From Corynebacterium deserti GIMN1.010 (GTDB lineage: Bacteria; Actinomycetota; Actinomycetes; Mycobacteriales; Mycobacteriaceae), in contig NZ_CP009220.1 in assembly GCF_001277995.1 (NCBI RefSeq), positions 1,426,001-1,490,000 on the forward strand: 64,000 nucleotides of DNA, read 5' to 3'. The position numbers were made by a program, and so were the translations under genes. The notes beneath the pieces were generated by a model, which was given only the letters and a program-made list of their open reading frames with translations, ran no database searches and was not told the DNA's origin. Positions 8,195 to 16,175 of the stretch are shown here, piece after piece (the first letter of the stretch is position 1; every line of letters begins with the position of its first letter).

Positions 8195-9739
8195 GTGTCT
8201 ACGAATGTAAGCAGATATAAAGACCTCCCCGGGCCCGGCGCGCGACCATCCAAGATGCCTGCGCTGGATGCAAAGATGTGGACGCTCAAAGTGGCGTTGT
8301 CGCAGCGTCCGTGGAGCTTTGTCGCCTCTATTGGGTTGGCAGCAAGCTTTATCTGCAATGGACTGACACCAGTCATTGTTGGTCGGGCAATAGATGAAGC
8401 AATCGCCACCCGCAGCGTCGAACGCTTGTGGTTTTGGATTGGCATGCTGGCTTTGCTATTTCTTACCGCGATGACGGTGAACTGGATCGCCAGGTACATG
8501 TTGGTGCGCAGCCAGCAGCTTGTTAGCCATGATCTGCGGATGATGGTAACTGATCGGATTCAAGATCCTCGCGGTTTCGCAGGAAAAGAGCGCACTGCGG
8601 GTGGACTGTTATCCATCGCATCGACGGATACCCAACGCGTCGGCGACATTGTCATGATGACAGTCTTTCCCGTTGCGGAGTTTGCATCCATAATTTATGG
8701 CGCAGCGGTCATGTTCAGTATTAACCCGTGGCTGAGTATTGCGGTGCTCATCGGTGGGCCGTTGCTCGTTGTCGTGGCCATTCGAGTTTCAAGACCACTG
8801 CAGAAACGATCAGGTGCACGCCAGCAGGCCGTCGCCCAAACTGCAGCGATGGCAACCGACGTAGTACAAGGTCTGAGAATCCTTAAAGGCCTGGGAGCAA
8901 TTGTGACGGTACGACGCCGCTATGCCGCGATTTCTGGTGAGGCTTACAGCAAAACTGTGCATGCCAATGCGGCCGAAGCGCGTCTTAATGGAATTACCGA
9001 TGCAGCAGGCGCAATCTTCGTTTCAGCGCTGGGTATTGGCGCTGGCTTTCTCGCTCTCAACGGTGGCATCAGCATTGGTGATTTGATCACGGTGGTGGGG
9101 CTGACTCAATTCCTCATCACCCCGATGACCATGCTGGGGCGCAACGTGGCATCTCGCTGGGCGTCAGCTGAAGCATCGGCGAAAAGGATTAGGGAGGTCC
9201 TCGGTGCCGATTTCGAACGCACCGTGGACGAAGATGCAGACAAAACTGAGGCTGTGATCGCTCAACTGCCGGAGGGCTTAACTGCTGTGACGGATTCGGA
9301 TAAGCAGCTTATCGCAGCGCTTGAAGATCTACCGCGTTCACGGGTTATCGTTGCACCTCACAGCGCTGATCTCTTCGACGACAGCGTTCGGAATAATGTT
9401 TTTCCAGATCCCACCATCGCAAAGCGTGCCCTCACTGTGGCTAGCTGCGATGACATTCCCGGCGGGCCCGACAAGATTGTTGGTGAAGGCGGACGAATGC
9501 TCTCTGGTGGTCAGCGCCAACGCGTCGCCTTAGCACGTGCCATTGCATTTGATCCTGAGGTATTGGTGCTCCAAGATCCCACCACAGCGGTGGATTCAGT
9601 CACTGAACACAATATTGCACACAATGTTGCAGCGCACCGCAAGGCCAAGAAGACCATTGTGTTTAGCCAAGCGCCCTCGTGGAGTGCCGTGGCAGACCAC
9701 CACATCCACAGCGCACAGTTGGTGGAGGTATTGAAGTGA
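8195..9739 (+). CDS. ABC transporter subunit 1, membrane domain fused to a degenerate ATPase domain
   Basis: Half of a type IV (exporter) ABC transporter. From GTG 8195 it has 514 residues: an ABC transmembrane domain with about six helices (20-300) and a shortened nucleotide-binding domain (about 345-514). This domain kept the signature LSGGQRQR (436-443) and the D-loop AVDS, but has no Walker A: the place is taken by T-D-S-D-K-Q around lysine 370, and the preceding beta-sheet with the A-loop is missing. Walker B reads LVLQDP, so the aspartate-glutamate pair is Q460-D461, and the H-loop histidine is replaced (VFSQ). It cannot bind ATP normally and must act with the next gene, which overlaps it by 4 bp. 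A TTG at 8189 is an alternative start. Confidence 0.88.
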   Translation: MSTNVSRYKDLPGPGARPSKMPALDAKMWTLKVALSQRPWSFVASIGLAASFICNGLTPVIVGRAIDEAIATRSVERLWFWIGMLALLFLTAMTVNWIARYMLVRSQQLVSHDLRMMVTDRIQDPRGFAGKERTAGGLLSIASTDTQRVGDIVMMTVFPVAEFASIIYGAAVMFSINPWLSIAVLIGGPLLVVVAIRVSRPLQKRSGARQQAVAQTAAMATDVVQGLRILKGLGAIVTVRRRYAAISGEAYSKTVHANAAEARLNGITDAAGAIFVSALGIGAGFLALNGGISIGDLITVVGLTQFLITPMTMLGRNVASRWASAEASAKRIREVLGADFERTVDEDADKTEAVIAQLPEGLTAVTDSDKQLIAALEDLPRSRVIVAPHSADLFDDSVRNNVFPDPTIAKRALTVASCDDIPGGPDKIVGEGGRMLSGGQRQRVALARAIAFDPEVLVLQDPTTAVDSVTEHNIAHNVAAHRKAKKTIVFSQAPSWSAVADHHIHSAQLVEVLK

Positions 9740-11490
9740 GCAGCTTGCGGTTTCCTCTTGCCACTCTCTCGCAGGTTCGCCGCGAGGTCGCCCGCCAGAT
9801 TAAGCGCATCCCGCAGGCCAAGTGGTGGTTTTTAGTCGCACTCGTTTTGTTGAGCGCGGGTGCGTATGCCTCGGTGTTAGTGCCTCAAATTTTGGGGCGG
9901 ATTGTTGATCTCGTATCCCGGCAAGCAGCCATGATGGACTTTGTAAACATCAGCGTCGTGCTGATCGTCGTGGCGATCATCGGCGCGGTCTTAAGTGCTG
10001 CTGGCTTCTACGTGGTGTCGCGGATATCTGAGCGGGTCATCGCCAATCTAAGAGAAGACATGGTGGGCACTGCCTTGGGACTTCCCACTCACCAGGTTGA
10101 GGACGCCGGTTCTGGCGACCTGGTCAGCCGCTCGACTGATGACGTCGCGGAGCTATCTGCCGCCGTGACAGAAACGGTGCCCATCTTAAGCTCTTCGCTG
10201 TTTACCATTGCAGCAACCACAATCGCGCTGTTTTCCCTCGACTGGCAGTTCCTGCTCATTCCTGTCATTGTCGCCCCGGTCTATTACTTAGCGGCACGAC
10301 ACTACCTGGGCAAAGCTCCTAAGCGCTATGCAGAGGAACGTGCAGCCATGGCGGAACGTGCACGAAAAGTTCTGGAAGCGATTCGTGGGCGAGCAACCGT
10401 GCGTGCCTTTTCCATTGAGAAAACCATGCATGATGCCATTGATCAGGCATCGTGGTCTGTCGTAGTGAAAGGCATTAGAGCGCGTACCACGATGATCATC
10501 CTTAACGTGTGGATGCTTTGTGCAGAATTCCTCATGCTCGCCATCGCATTGCTCATCGGTTACCGTCTTGTCGCAGATAGTGCATTGACCATCGGTGCAG
10601 TCACCGGTGCGGTGCTTATGATTATTCGGCTGCGCGGGCCAATGAACATGTTCATGCGCGTGCTCGACACTGTGCAATCAGGGTATGCGTCGCTCGCGCG
10701 TATCGTCGGTGTCGTCGCGGATCCGCCGCGGCCGGTGCCGGACAGTGGCGTTGCCGCACCTGTAGGAAAAGCAGAGTTACGTGGTGTGAGCTTTAGCTAT
10801 GGCGATAATTGGGCGGTGCGCGACATTAACATCACCATCAACCCCGGCGAAACGGTTGCCATGGTCGGCGCCTCAGGGGCAGGCAAAACCACCGTGGCGG
10901 CGTTGCTGGCAGGGTTGCGCGTACCAGACCGCGGGGAGGTGCTTGTCGACGACTTTCCTGTCTCTCACCTCTCTGATCGCGAGCGCATCGCCCGGTTGGC
11001 TATGATCAGCCAGGAGGTTCACGTTTTCTCTGGAACGCTTCGCCAAGACCTGACTCTGGCGAAACCCGATGCCACGGATGACGAGCTCCACGCAGCCTTG
11101 CGCGCTGTTAAAGCTGATCAGTGGCTAGCCAATTCGCCAGATGGCCTGGACACGGTGGTGGGCGCTAGGGGAATCCAAGTAGAACCAGTGATTGCCCAGC
11201 AATTGGCGTTGGCTCGAGTGCTACTGCTTAATCCTGCCATCGTTATTATGGACGAGGCCACAGCCGAAGCAGGTTCCGCAGGTGCGAGTGCCCTGGAGGA
11301 GGCTGCGAATGTGGTCACAAAGAATCGTTCGGCACTCGTGGTTGCACACCGATTGGATCAGGCCTCTACTGCTGATCAAATCTTGGTGATGGACAAAGGT
11401 GCTGTCGTAGAGAAGGGTACTCACCAGGAACTTCTGAATTTGGGCGGGATTTATCACCGTCTCTGGACCGCGTGGAGTTCCGGCAGGTGA
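9736..11490 (+). CDS. ABC transporter subunit 2, membrane domain fused to ATPase lacking LSGGQ
   Basis: Partner half-transporter, 584 residues from the GTG that overlaps the previous stop (GTGA) and is preceded by GGTGGAGG. The transmembrane domain spans about 25-320. The ATPase domain has an intact Walker A (GASGAGKT, 378-385), Q-loop (MISQEVHVF), Walker B (VIMDE, D506-E507) and H-loop histidine 538. The signature LSGGQ is replaced by VEPVI at 482-486 and the D-loop by AEAG. The intact elements are exactly those missing in subunit 1, so the heterodimer should make one working ATP site and one dead site. Likely an exporter of a lipid, peptide or drug; the substrate is unknown. Confidence 0.9.
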   Translation: MSSLRFPLATLSQVRREVARQIKRIPQAKWWFLVALVLLSAGAYASVLVPQILGRIVDLVSRQAAMMDFVNISVVLIVVAIIGAVLSAAGFYVVSRISERVIANLREDMVGTALGLPTHQVEDAGSGDLVSRSTDDVAELSAAVTETVPILSSSLFTIAATTIALFSLDWQFLLIPVIVAPVYYLAARHYLGKAPKRYAEERAAMAERARKVLEAIRGRATVRAFSIEKTMHDAIDQASWSVVVKGIRARTTMIILNVWMLCAEFLMLAIALLIGYRLVADSALTIGAVTGAVLMIIRLRGPMNMFMRVLDTVQSGYASLARIVGVVADPPRPVPDSGVAAPVGKAELRGVSFSYGDNWAVRDINITINPGETVAMVGASGAGKTTVAALLAGLRVPDRGEVLVDDFPVSHLSDRERIARLAMISQEVHVFSGTLRQDLTLAKPDATDDELHAALRAVKADQWLANSPDGLDTVVGARGIQVEPVIAQQLALARVLLLNPAIVIMDEATAEAGSAGASALEEAANVVTKNRSALVVAHRLDQASTADQILVMDKGAVVEKGTHQELLNLGGIYHRLWTAWSSGR

Positions 11491-11520
11491 TTGACTGTTC
11501 AATGTATTGAACATTACTAT
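11491..11520 (+). promoter_or_regulatory. Promoter of the ZIP gene with a palindrome in its spacer
   Basis: A -35 TTGACT (11491-11496) and a -10 TACTAT (11515-11520) are 18 bp apart, and the ATG follows 8 nt later, indicating a leaderless mRNA. The spacer is filled by the perfect palindrome TGTTCAATGTATTGAACA (11496-11513, 8-bp arms). This is an operator position that would block polymerase, fitting a metal-responsive repressor; the regulator is not in the window. Confidence 0.7.
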
Positions 11521-11528
11521 TCAGTGTC

Positions 11529-12335
11529 ATGGAACTATCGAGCATTCTCTTCGCGTTTGGGCTTACCCTCTTCGCGGGACTCGCCACAGGCGTCGGTGGA
11601 GTAATCGCAGTTGCTCGAAAAGCGCCTGGCGAGCGATTCCTGGCAGGCTCCCTTGGCTTTTCTGTCGGCGTGATGTTGTACGTCTCCTTTGTGGAGATCC
11701 TGCCCAAGGCATTCACTGAACTCACCTCCGTATGGGGCGAACGCGGCGGACATTGGGCAGCGGTGCTTGGCTTCTTTGGTGGCATTGCCTTGATTGCGAT
11801 CATCGACCGCATGGTTCCCACTGCCATCAACCCCCACGAACCTTCCACAGTGGGCGGAGCTGTCGATGGCTTTGAGCGTCGAAATCGCATGATGAAAATG
11901 GGCGTAATGACAGCCCTGGCCATCTCCATCCACAACTTTCCTGAAGGCTTTGCCACCTTTTTGTCTGGTCTAACCGATCCCACCGTGGCCATTCCAGTGG
12001 CAGTGGCGATTGCGATTCACAACATCCCAGAAGGCATTGCGGTTGCTGTTCCGTTGCGAGAGGCAACAGGGTCGCGTCGCAAAGCATTAGGGTGGGCGAC
12101 CCTCTCCGGCCTCGCCGAGCCCGCCGGCGCCCTCATCGGATTCCTCGTGCTTATGCCGTTTCTTGGCCCTGAGGCCATGGGCATCTGCTTTGCCGCCGTC
12201 GCCGGCGTGATGGTGTTTATTAGCGTTGATGAGCTGCTGCCCACCGCAATTTCCAGCGGCAAACACCACACTGCGATCTACGGACTAATTGCCGGTATGG
12301 CGGTGATGGCGATCAGCCTGCTGCTGTTTATTTAA
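11529..12335 (+). CDS. ZIP family metal transporter (ZupT-like)
   Basis: Divalent metal importer, most likely for zinc with broad specificity. The 268-residue membrane protein has eight predicted helices. The metal path is visible as the amphipathic helix IV signature HNFPEG (residues about 138-143) and the helix V signature HNIPEG (about 163-168), both as in ZupT, and a histidine-poor cytoplasmic loop. The promoter carries an 18-bp palindrome, consistent with repression when metal is sufficient. The stop codon overlaps that of the convergent antiporter: the palindrome TTAA supplies both stops. It is transcribed separately from the ABC genes upstream. Confidence 0.9.
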   Translation: MELSSILFAFGLTLFAGLATGVGGVIAVARKAPGERFLAGSLGFSVGVMLYVSFVEILPKAFTELTSVWGERGGHWAAVLGFFGGIALIAIIDRMVPTAINPHEPSTVGGAVDGFERRNRMMKMGVMTALAISIHNFPEGFATFLSGLTDPTVAIPVAVAIAIHNIPEGIAVAVPLREATGSRRKALGWATLSGLAEPAGALIGFLVLMPFLGPEAMGICFAAVAGVMVFISVDELLPTAISSGKHHTAIYGLIAGMAVMAISLLLFI

Positions 12336-13885
12336 CGCTCAGCCGCGACCAACATGCGGTCGATGGTGGTGAGCACCTCATCCACATACGCCGGGTTGAC
12401 GCCTCGCTCCTGACGCGCCTTCAATAACTCAGCCTGAGCAGCCTTGATGGCACCAATTCGGGCATCGTGAGCTTTGGTGCGCATATGCTCAATTTCCTGA
12501 CGTGACGTATCTTCTGCATCAATTTCCTGGGAAATCCAGTTGCGAATCGCCGACATCTGCTCTACCGGCAGATTAGTCGTCTCAATCAAGTGATCCGTGG
12601 CGGCTTTGTGAGCGCGTTCGGTGAGCTTCGCGATGCTCTCATCACCCGCCGCATCCGGGCCTTGATCCAAGTTGAGTTTCTTCATCAGCCACGGCAGCGA
12701 CATGCCTGGGCCCACCATGGTGATGAGCAACACGACCAGTGCGATGACCTGAAGCTCGTGGTGATACAGGAAAACATCCTGCGGAATCGACAGCACCAGC
12801 GCCAAGGTGACCAGTCCGCGCATGCCCGCCCACGTCATCAACAAAGCCTCCTGCAGACGCAGCGGCGCACGCATCACCGCAGTTGCAGGCCCCTTTCTGG
12901 CGATTTGTTTGCGGTTTTTCTTGTAAATGAGATACATCCACAGCCCGCGAACCACGATCGCGACAACCGATAGCACGACGCCAACCAACACCGCATGCCA
13001 GAGCTCTGCTCCGACCTCATCGATGGCAGTGCGAACATTGAGACCGATGAGACCAAAAGCCATACCGGTAAAAAGCACTTCGACGGTTCCCCAGAAGGCC
13101 GACCCCGTGAGTCGATCCTCGGCGCCAATCGATGCGCGCGAATTCATCTCAACAGCGGCAATCACGATCGCGATAACGCCAGAGCCGCCAATTTCTTCCG
13201 CCACGATGTAAATAGCAAAGGGGAGCACCCAGGTGAAGGCATTGCGCGCCTCAACGGATGCCACGTGGTCGGTGAACCATGCGGCAAGACGGCCAACGAC
13301 GAGCCCCAAAACAATCGCTGCGACAACTGACCATACAAACTCGAGGATGCCAGTGGACCAAGAGAGATCTTCCCCTGCGACCAGAGCAGCCAACGCCACA
13401 TGGAAGGCGACGATGCTGGCGGCATCATTGAACAGGCCTTCAGTCTGCAAGGTGGTGGTAATGCGCTTTGGAATACCTGCTGGCTCTGCCACAGCATCAA
13501 CGGCCACGGGATCTGGAGGAGCGATAGCAGCAGCCAACATGATGGCACCCGCAATGCCGATACCGGGAAGCAGCAGGAGAGTGGCGCCGGTGAGCACAGC
13601 GATGGTGATAAAGACCAACAACACCGACATATAGATGATGGTGGACATCTGTGTCTTGATCACTGCCCACGACGAACGCCTCGCCAACGCCCACAATAGA
13701 GGCGGAATGAAGATCGGCAGGATGAGATCTGCCGGGATGGTGAATTCCGGTAGGAACGGCAAAAGCGCTCCACCTGCCGCCACGATGGTCATCAATGCAG
13801 GCCAAGGGAGTCCAGTTTTATCCCCAATGGCGACCACAATGACTGTGGCAAGCAGCAACGTTATGAGCATGAACAAGATCGTCAT
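12332..13885 (-). CDS. Na+/H+ antiporter, CPA1 family (NhaP/NhaO-like)
   Basis: Exchanges cytoplasmic Na+ or K+ for protons and contributes to pH and salt homeostasis. The 517-residue protein has 12 or so membrane segments in the first 410 residues. The ion-binding pair is visible in AIAPPDPVAVDAV (near residue 130) and a conserved FNDAASIV segment follows, as in CPA1 exchangers. A charged cytoplasmic tail of about 100 residues with predicted helices (EHMRTKAHDARIGAIKAAQAELL) ends the protein, resembling the actinobacterial YjcE-type members. It is convergent with the ZIP gene and shares its last 4 bp with it. Confidence 0.9.
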   Translation of the reverse strand: MTILFMLITLLLATVIVVAIGDKTGLPWPALMTIVAAGGALLPFLPEFTIPADLILPIFIPPLLWALARRSSWAVIKTQMSTIIYMSVLLVFITIAVLTGATLLLLPGIGIAGAIMLAAAIAPPDPVAVDAVAEPAGIPKRITTTLQTEGLFNDAASIVAFHVALAALVAGEDLSWSTGILEFVWSVVAAIVLGLVVGRLAAWFTDHVASVEARNAFTWVLPFAIYIVAEEIGGSGVIAIVIAAVEMNSRASIGAEDRLTGSAFWGTVEVLFTGMAFGLIGLNVRTAIDEVGAELWHAVLVGVVLSVVAIVVRGLWMYLIYKKNRKQIARKGPATAVMRAPLRLQEALLMTWAGMRGLVTLALVLSIPQDVFLYHHELQVIALVVLLITMVGPGMSLPWLMKKLNLDQGPDAAGDESIAKLTERAHKAATDHLIETTNLPVEQMSAIRNWISQEIDAEDTSRQEIEHMRTKAHDARIGAIKAAQAELLKARQERGVNPAYVDEVLTTIDRMLVAAER

Positions 13886-14140
13886 GGATGTCTTTTCACT
13901 TACATTCAGGGTGTCCTACAAGTTAGCAACCCCATTGTGCTCCCACCCAGTGCTCATGTGGGGGATGGAACTCCAATTAAAGGAAAGTTGACAGCTATCA
14001 TTCAGGAAAGTTGGCCGCTACCAAAATCCCGGGTTGAAAAAGATCAAGTTTTCTTTGGTGCCGGGCCAAGAAAATGGGCGATCTGGGGTCTACAGTGTCC
14101 TGAATGTGTCCTTTACCCCAGCCAATGAATTTAAGAGCAT
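13886..14140. other. Intergenic region between the antiporter start and the tRNA terminator
   Basis: About 255 bp with the upstream region of the antiporter. Short open frames occur on the plus strand but lack ribosome-binding sites and recognisable proteins. No convincing promoter or further element could be assigned. Confidence 0.4.
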
Positions 14141-14147
14141 ATCAAAA

Positions 14148-14182
14148 GAGCGTATATTGCCTTGGACTGGCAATATACGCTC
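14148..14182 (-). terminator. Terminator of tRNA-Pro
   Basis: A perfect 14-bp stem (14148-14161 with 14169-14182) with a 7-nt loop. Read on the minus strand it is followed by a TTTT run, so it ends the tRNA transcript. Confidence 0.85.
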
Positions 14183-14230
14183 CGATTTGGTGAAAGAGTC
14201 TGAACTCATCACCCCAAAAATAGGTAAGAG

Positions 14231-14304
14231 TCGGGCTAACAGGATTTGAACCTGCGACCCCTACACCCCCAGTGTAGTGCGCTACCAAGCTGCGCCATAG
14301 CCCG
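14231..14304 (-). tRNA. tRNA-Pro(GGG)
   Basis: A 74-nt cloverleaf on the minus strand: acceptor stem CGGGCTA/TAGCCCG, D arm GCGCAGCTTGGTAGCGC, anticodon arm CTACA-CTGGGGG-TGTAG with anticodon GGG, and T arm with GGTTCAAATCC. The discriminator base is A. CCA is not encoded. It reads the CCC and CCU proline codons. Confidence 0.96.
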
Positions 14305-14388
14305 CCGTCGCTGCAAACCGCATGGTTGTTAGCGACGAGATTAGGTTACATCAGTGTGATCCAGAAAGGGAAATCCACTGGTCATAAT

Positions 14389-14781
14389 CTAATCGACAGC
14401 GCCTGTGGAATATACCCATCGGCCATCAACCTTGCGAAATGTGGAATCTTCCTCCTGCACACCGGAGGCAAGTCCTTTGTAGAGGGCGTGGAACTTCACA
14501 CGCCCTGTCGAATCGAACGGTCCGCCGCCTTCAGTTTCGAGGATATCGAGGCGGTAGAACGTGATCCCAACGTCAAGGGTGAGGTCACTGGGGCGGGTTT
14601 CTTTATCCCAGGTATCCAGCAAGTACTGGGAATCGCCAACAGCAAAGGCCGTAAATCGCGAACGCATCAAAGCCTCGGCGGTGGGAGCAACCATTTCGCC
14701 CGAGTGGAATCGATAGCAGCAATCACCAAAATTGAGGCCAGTTCCGCAAGGGCAGCGCTTATCAACATCAAGAAGTGGCAT
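14389..14781 (-). CDS. YchJ family protein (UPF0225), SEC-C motif
   Basis: A small zinc-binding protein of uncertain function. The 130-residue sequence opens with the SEC-C-type zinc motif CPCGTGLNFGDCCYRFH (cysteines at about 11, 13, 21, 22 and a histidine), followed by the YchJ middle domain with MRSRFTAFAVGDSQYLLDTW and a nuclear-transport-factor-2-like fold that contains FHALYK. The length is close to that of E. coli YchJ. It begins 2 bp after the stop of the hydrolase-OsmC gene, so the two form an operon. SEC-C motifs mediate zinc binding and often protein interaction. Confidence 0.85.
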   Translation of the reverse strand: MPLLDVDKRCPCGTGLNFGDCCYRFHSGEMVAPTAEALMRSRFTAFAVGDSQYLLDTWDKETRPSDLTLDVGITFYRLDILETEGGGPFDSTGRVKFHALYKGLASGVQEEDSTFRKVDGRWVYSTGAVD

Positions 14782-14783
14782 GG

Positions 14784-16004
14784 TTAGGCGTCCTCGTCGT
14801 CGATGATGACACCGTGGGAAAGCATGCGTTCTAGTTCAGAGGTTCCAGCAGCTGCGAGCAGTTCTGCAGTGTCGTCGGCGGATAGATCGCCGATGAGAGA
14901 GATCTGTCGGCGAAGACGAATCTGGGCAGGATCTGAACCTTCACCGGTGACGACGCGGGAGATGGACACCCGGACGTCGTCAAGCCCTTTAATACGTCCT
15001 TCAAGTGCTGCTTGGCGGATGCTTTGGGAGGTGGCGGCAGCAAGTGCCGAGACCAACAGTGAGGTTGGGGTGTAGCCGAGGCCTTTACCGCCGTTGATTT
15101 TCTCACGGTCGGTGATGAGCTCAAATTTGCCGGTGCGCACTGCGGCACCGTACTTGCTGGACTTGATTGTCGTGGATTCGGCCACACCTTCTGGCAGTGC
15201 AACCTGGGAGTCGGTCTCGTTTTCTGGAACTAGGTACGGCTCAACCCAGGTGCGGATGATGTGGGCGGCGCGCTGTGCGGTGCCGTCCTTGGTGAGCAAA
15301 TGGTCGGCTTTATCCAGGGAGACCAGGGACTTGGGGTATCGGGTAACGCGGAAAATTAGTTGGGCGTTGTCCACGCCGACGGTTTGGTCGATGGGGGAAT
15401 GTAGCAGCAGCAACGGTTTACGCAGCTTCCGCAGGTGATCTTCTGGGTTGGTCTCTGCGAGGTCTTCGAGGAATTCCCTGGAGATGGTGACATCGCGGCC
15501 GCCAAGTGTTAGCGTGACCGCACCCTGGTCATCGACATCGCCGATGCGGTCAGCAAAGTGGAGCACTGCGTGGGCAGGGTCAAAAGGTGCTCCCAGGGTT
15601 GCAACGGCCTTCAGGGAGGAGATCAAGGTCGCTGCCTTGAGAGATGCTGCACCGCCGAGGGAATGGCCAATGAGCAGTTGGGGAGCGGAGTGGTTTTCTT
15701 CCAGCCACTTAGATGCCGCAACGATGTCGTGGACATTGGAGCTAAATGAGGTCTCTGAGAATTCGCCTTCTGATTGGCCAAGGCCGGGAAAATCGAAGCG
15801 CAGGCAGGCGATTCCGGATTCAGCAAGCGTTTTGCTCACCCTCGCTGCGGCCGGGGTGAAGCGGGATCCGGTGAAGCAGTGGGCGAACATCGCATACGCG
15901 AGGGGGTCGGTATCGGGGAGATCGAGAGTAGCCGCCATCATCAAACCTTGAGATGACGGTACTTTCACGCTGATTGAATGCACCGGGAGAAAACCTTTCG
16001 ACAA
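14784..16004 (-). CDS. Alpha/beta hydrolase fused to an OsmC-like domain
   Basis: Two-domain protein of 406 residues. Residues 1-250 form an alpha/beta hydrolase with an oxyanion-loop region HCFTGSR, the nucleophile elbow GHSLGG (serine near 122), a catalytic acid near SPIDQT and histidine in KADHLL. Residues about 265-400 match the OsmC fold (VRTGKFELITDREK, GKGLGYTPTSLLVSALAAATS). OsmC enzymes reduce organic hydroperoxides through two cysteines; here both positions (SALAAATS and AAAGTSELERML) lack cysteine, so peroxidase activity is unlikely. The start TTG at 16004 is uncertain; an in-frame GTG at 15983 is possible. Forms an operon with ychJ. Confidence 0.85.
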   Translation of the reverse strand: MSKGFLPVHSISVKVPSSQGLMMAATLDLPDTDPLAYAMFAHCFTGSRFTPAAARVSKTLAESGIACLRFDFPGLGQSEGEFSETSFSSNVHDIVAASKWLEENHSAPQLLIGHSLGGAASLKAATLISSLKAVATLGAPFDPAHAVLHFADRIGDVDDQGAVTLTLGGRDVTISREFLEDLAETNPEDHLRKLRKPLLLLHSPIDQTVGVDNAQLIFRVTRYPKSLVSLDKADHLLTKDGTAQRAAHIIRTWVEPYLVPENETDSQVALPEGVAESTTIKSSKYGAAVRTGKFELITDREKINGGKGLGYTPTSLLVSALAAATSQSIRQAALEGRIKGLDDVRVSISRVVTGEGSDPAQIRLRRQISLIGDLSADDTAELLAAAGTSELERMLSHGVIIDDEDA

Positions 16005-16175
16005 GCCATTATCACCATCACTTTAAGCATTTGTTTTTCGCAGGTCACCCTAGCGGCAGTATGTCGTTGAACAACTCTCACCCGCGGGTGCAATGTAGAT
16101 CACGTGCCATCACGTCAAGGGGTGTTTGAGTAGGGTTGAAACGATGAACTCATTTAGCTCACCGGAGGTATGATC

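Noticed and set aside
9679..9735. Upstream extension of ABC subunit 2
   Set aside because: It lies inside subunit 1; the overlapping GTG with GGTGGAGG is a standard coupled start.
13937..14249. Short plus-strand ORFs upstream of tRNA-Pro
   Set aside because: No ribosome-binding site, no similarity, and they overlap the tRNA terminator.
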